From positions 1-34,573 of the forward strand of contig CALWAL010000011.1 of the NCBI GenBank assembly GCA_944373145.1: a stretch of DNA of 34,573 nucleotides, written 5' to 3'. This DNA is from an uncultured Bacilli bacterium. GTDB lineage: Bacteria; Bacillota_I; Bacilli_A; RF39; UBA660. Of this stretch, positions 34,529 to 34,573 are shown in pieces. How positions within the stretch are numbered: position 1 is the stretch's first letter; every line of letters begins with the position of its first letter. Below the pieces are notes generated by a model. That model searched no databases. It was not told the DNA's origin and saw only the letters and a program-made list of their open reading frames with translations. The position numbers were made by a program, and so were the translations under genes.

Positions 34529-34573
34529 TTAATAATCTAATTCTACATCACATGAAGATCTAAAGTCAAATAT
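34529..34573 (-). CDS. possible 3' end of a minus-strand gene (partial)
   Basis: On the minus strand the frame from the window edge ends at TAA (34531-34529) after 14 residues ending CDVELDY. It would converge on the ftsX terminator, which could serve both genes. Too short to identify, and an open stretch this short can arise by chance. Confidence 0.3.
   Translation of the reverse strand: MFDFRSSCDVELDY

Noticed and set aside
1..34573. Mobile element, phage, CRISPR array or defence island
   Set aside because: No transposase, integrase, cas-like gene, regular spaced repeats or atypical base composition was seen; gene content is core throughout.
1..34573. Mycoplasma-type genetic code (TGA as Trp)
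   Set aside because: Genes use TGG for Trp, several end in TGA (for example prfB), and RF2 with its UGA-recognition motif and frameshift site is present.

Overview
This window reads as chromosomal DNA of an AT-rich, walled member of the Bacilli, close to the lineages that border the Mollicutes (RF39-like gut bacteria are my best guess; that placement is inference). The evidence is the very low GC content, the Bacillus-type gene order mrnC-rlmB-sigH-secE-nusG-rplK-rplA-rplJ-rplL-methyltransferase-rpoB-rpoC, strong GGAGG ribosome binding sites, and peptidoglycan genes (an S11 DD-carboxypeptidase and an M23 endopeptidase). TGA is a stop codon: release factor 2 is present and carries the classical frameshift at an in-frame TGA. 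This is therefore not a code-4 mycoplasma. Coding density is very high, and several terminators are built into the last codons of genes.

Layout. 1-2858: end of an unknown gene, the ribosome-assembly GTPase rbgA, then mrnC, rlmB and a SigH-type sigma factor. 2904-14971: an SDR oxidoreductase, then the secE-nusG-rplKAJL-methyltransferase-rpoBC transcription/translation block. This block has its own promoters, two leaders resembling the L1 site of 23S rRNA (before rplK and before rplA), and an L10 leader with an attenuator. 15056-20492: a Tim44-like zinc-ribbon membrane protein convergent with a radical SAM protein, then a large transporter, a YgjP-like metallopeptidase, a coiled-coil M23 hydrolase and a tiny Cse60-like sporulation-associated protein. 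20554-25445: clpC, two unknown genes, gltX. 25565-27973: a SpoIIAA-like STAS protein overlapping a SigF-type sigma factor without the usual SpoIIAB between them, tRNA-Ser(GCU), and a DacF-like carboxypeptidase. 27987-29275 (minus strand): yidD, a ZnuA-like lipoprotein and a small membrane protein. 29366-34471: rnc, yebC, prfB (frameshifted), a YitT-family protein, ftsE and ftsX.

How it works together. Most of the window is core information processing: RNA polymerase, ribosomal stalk and L1/L11 proteins, 23S rRNA maturation and methylation, translation termination and tRNA charging. A second theme is cell envelope and division (FtsEX, M23, DacF-like, YidD). A third is a reduced sporulation-like signature: SigH, SpoIIAA-like plus SigF-like, DacF-like and Cse60-like. 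I see no mobile element, phage, CRISPR array or defence system. The best leads are the SpoIIAB-less sigma/anti-anti-sigma pair, the doubled L1-type leaders, an Asn at the rifampicin-critical position of RpoB, degenerate versions of two metal-binding families, and the near-universal TGn extended -10 promoters.
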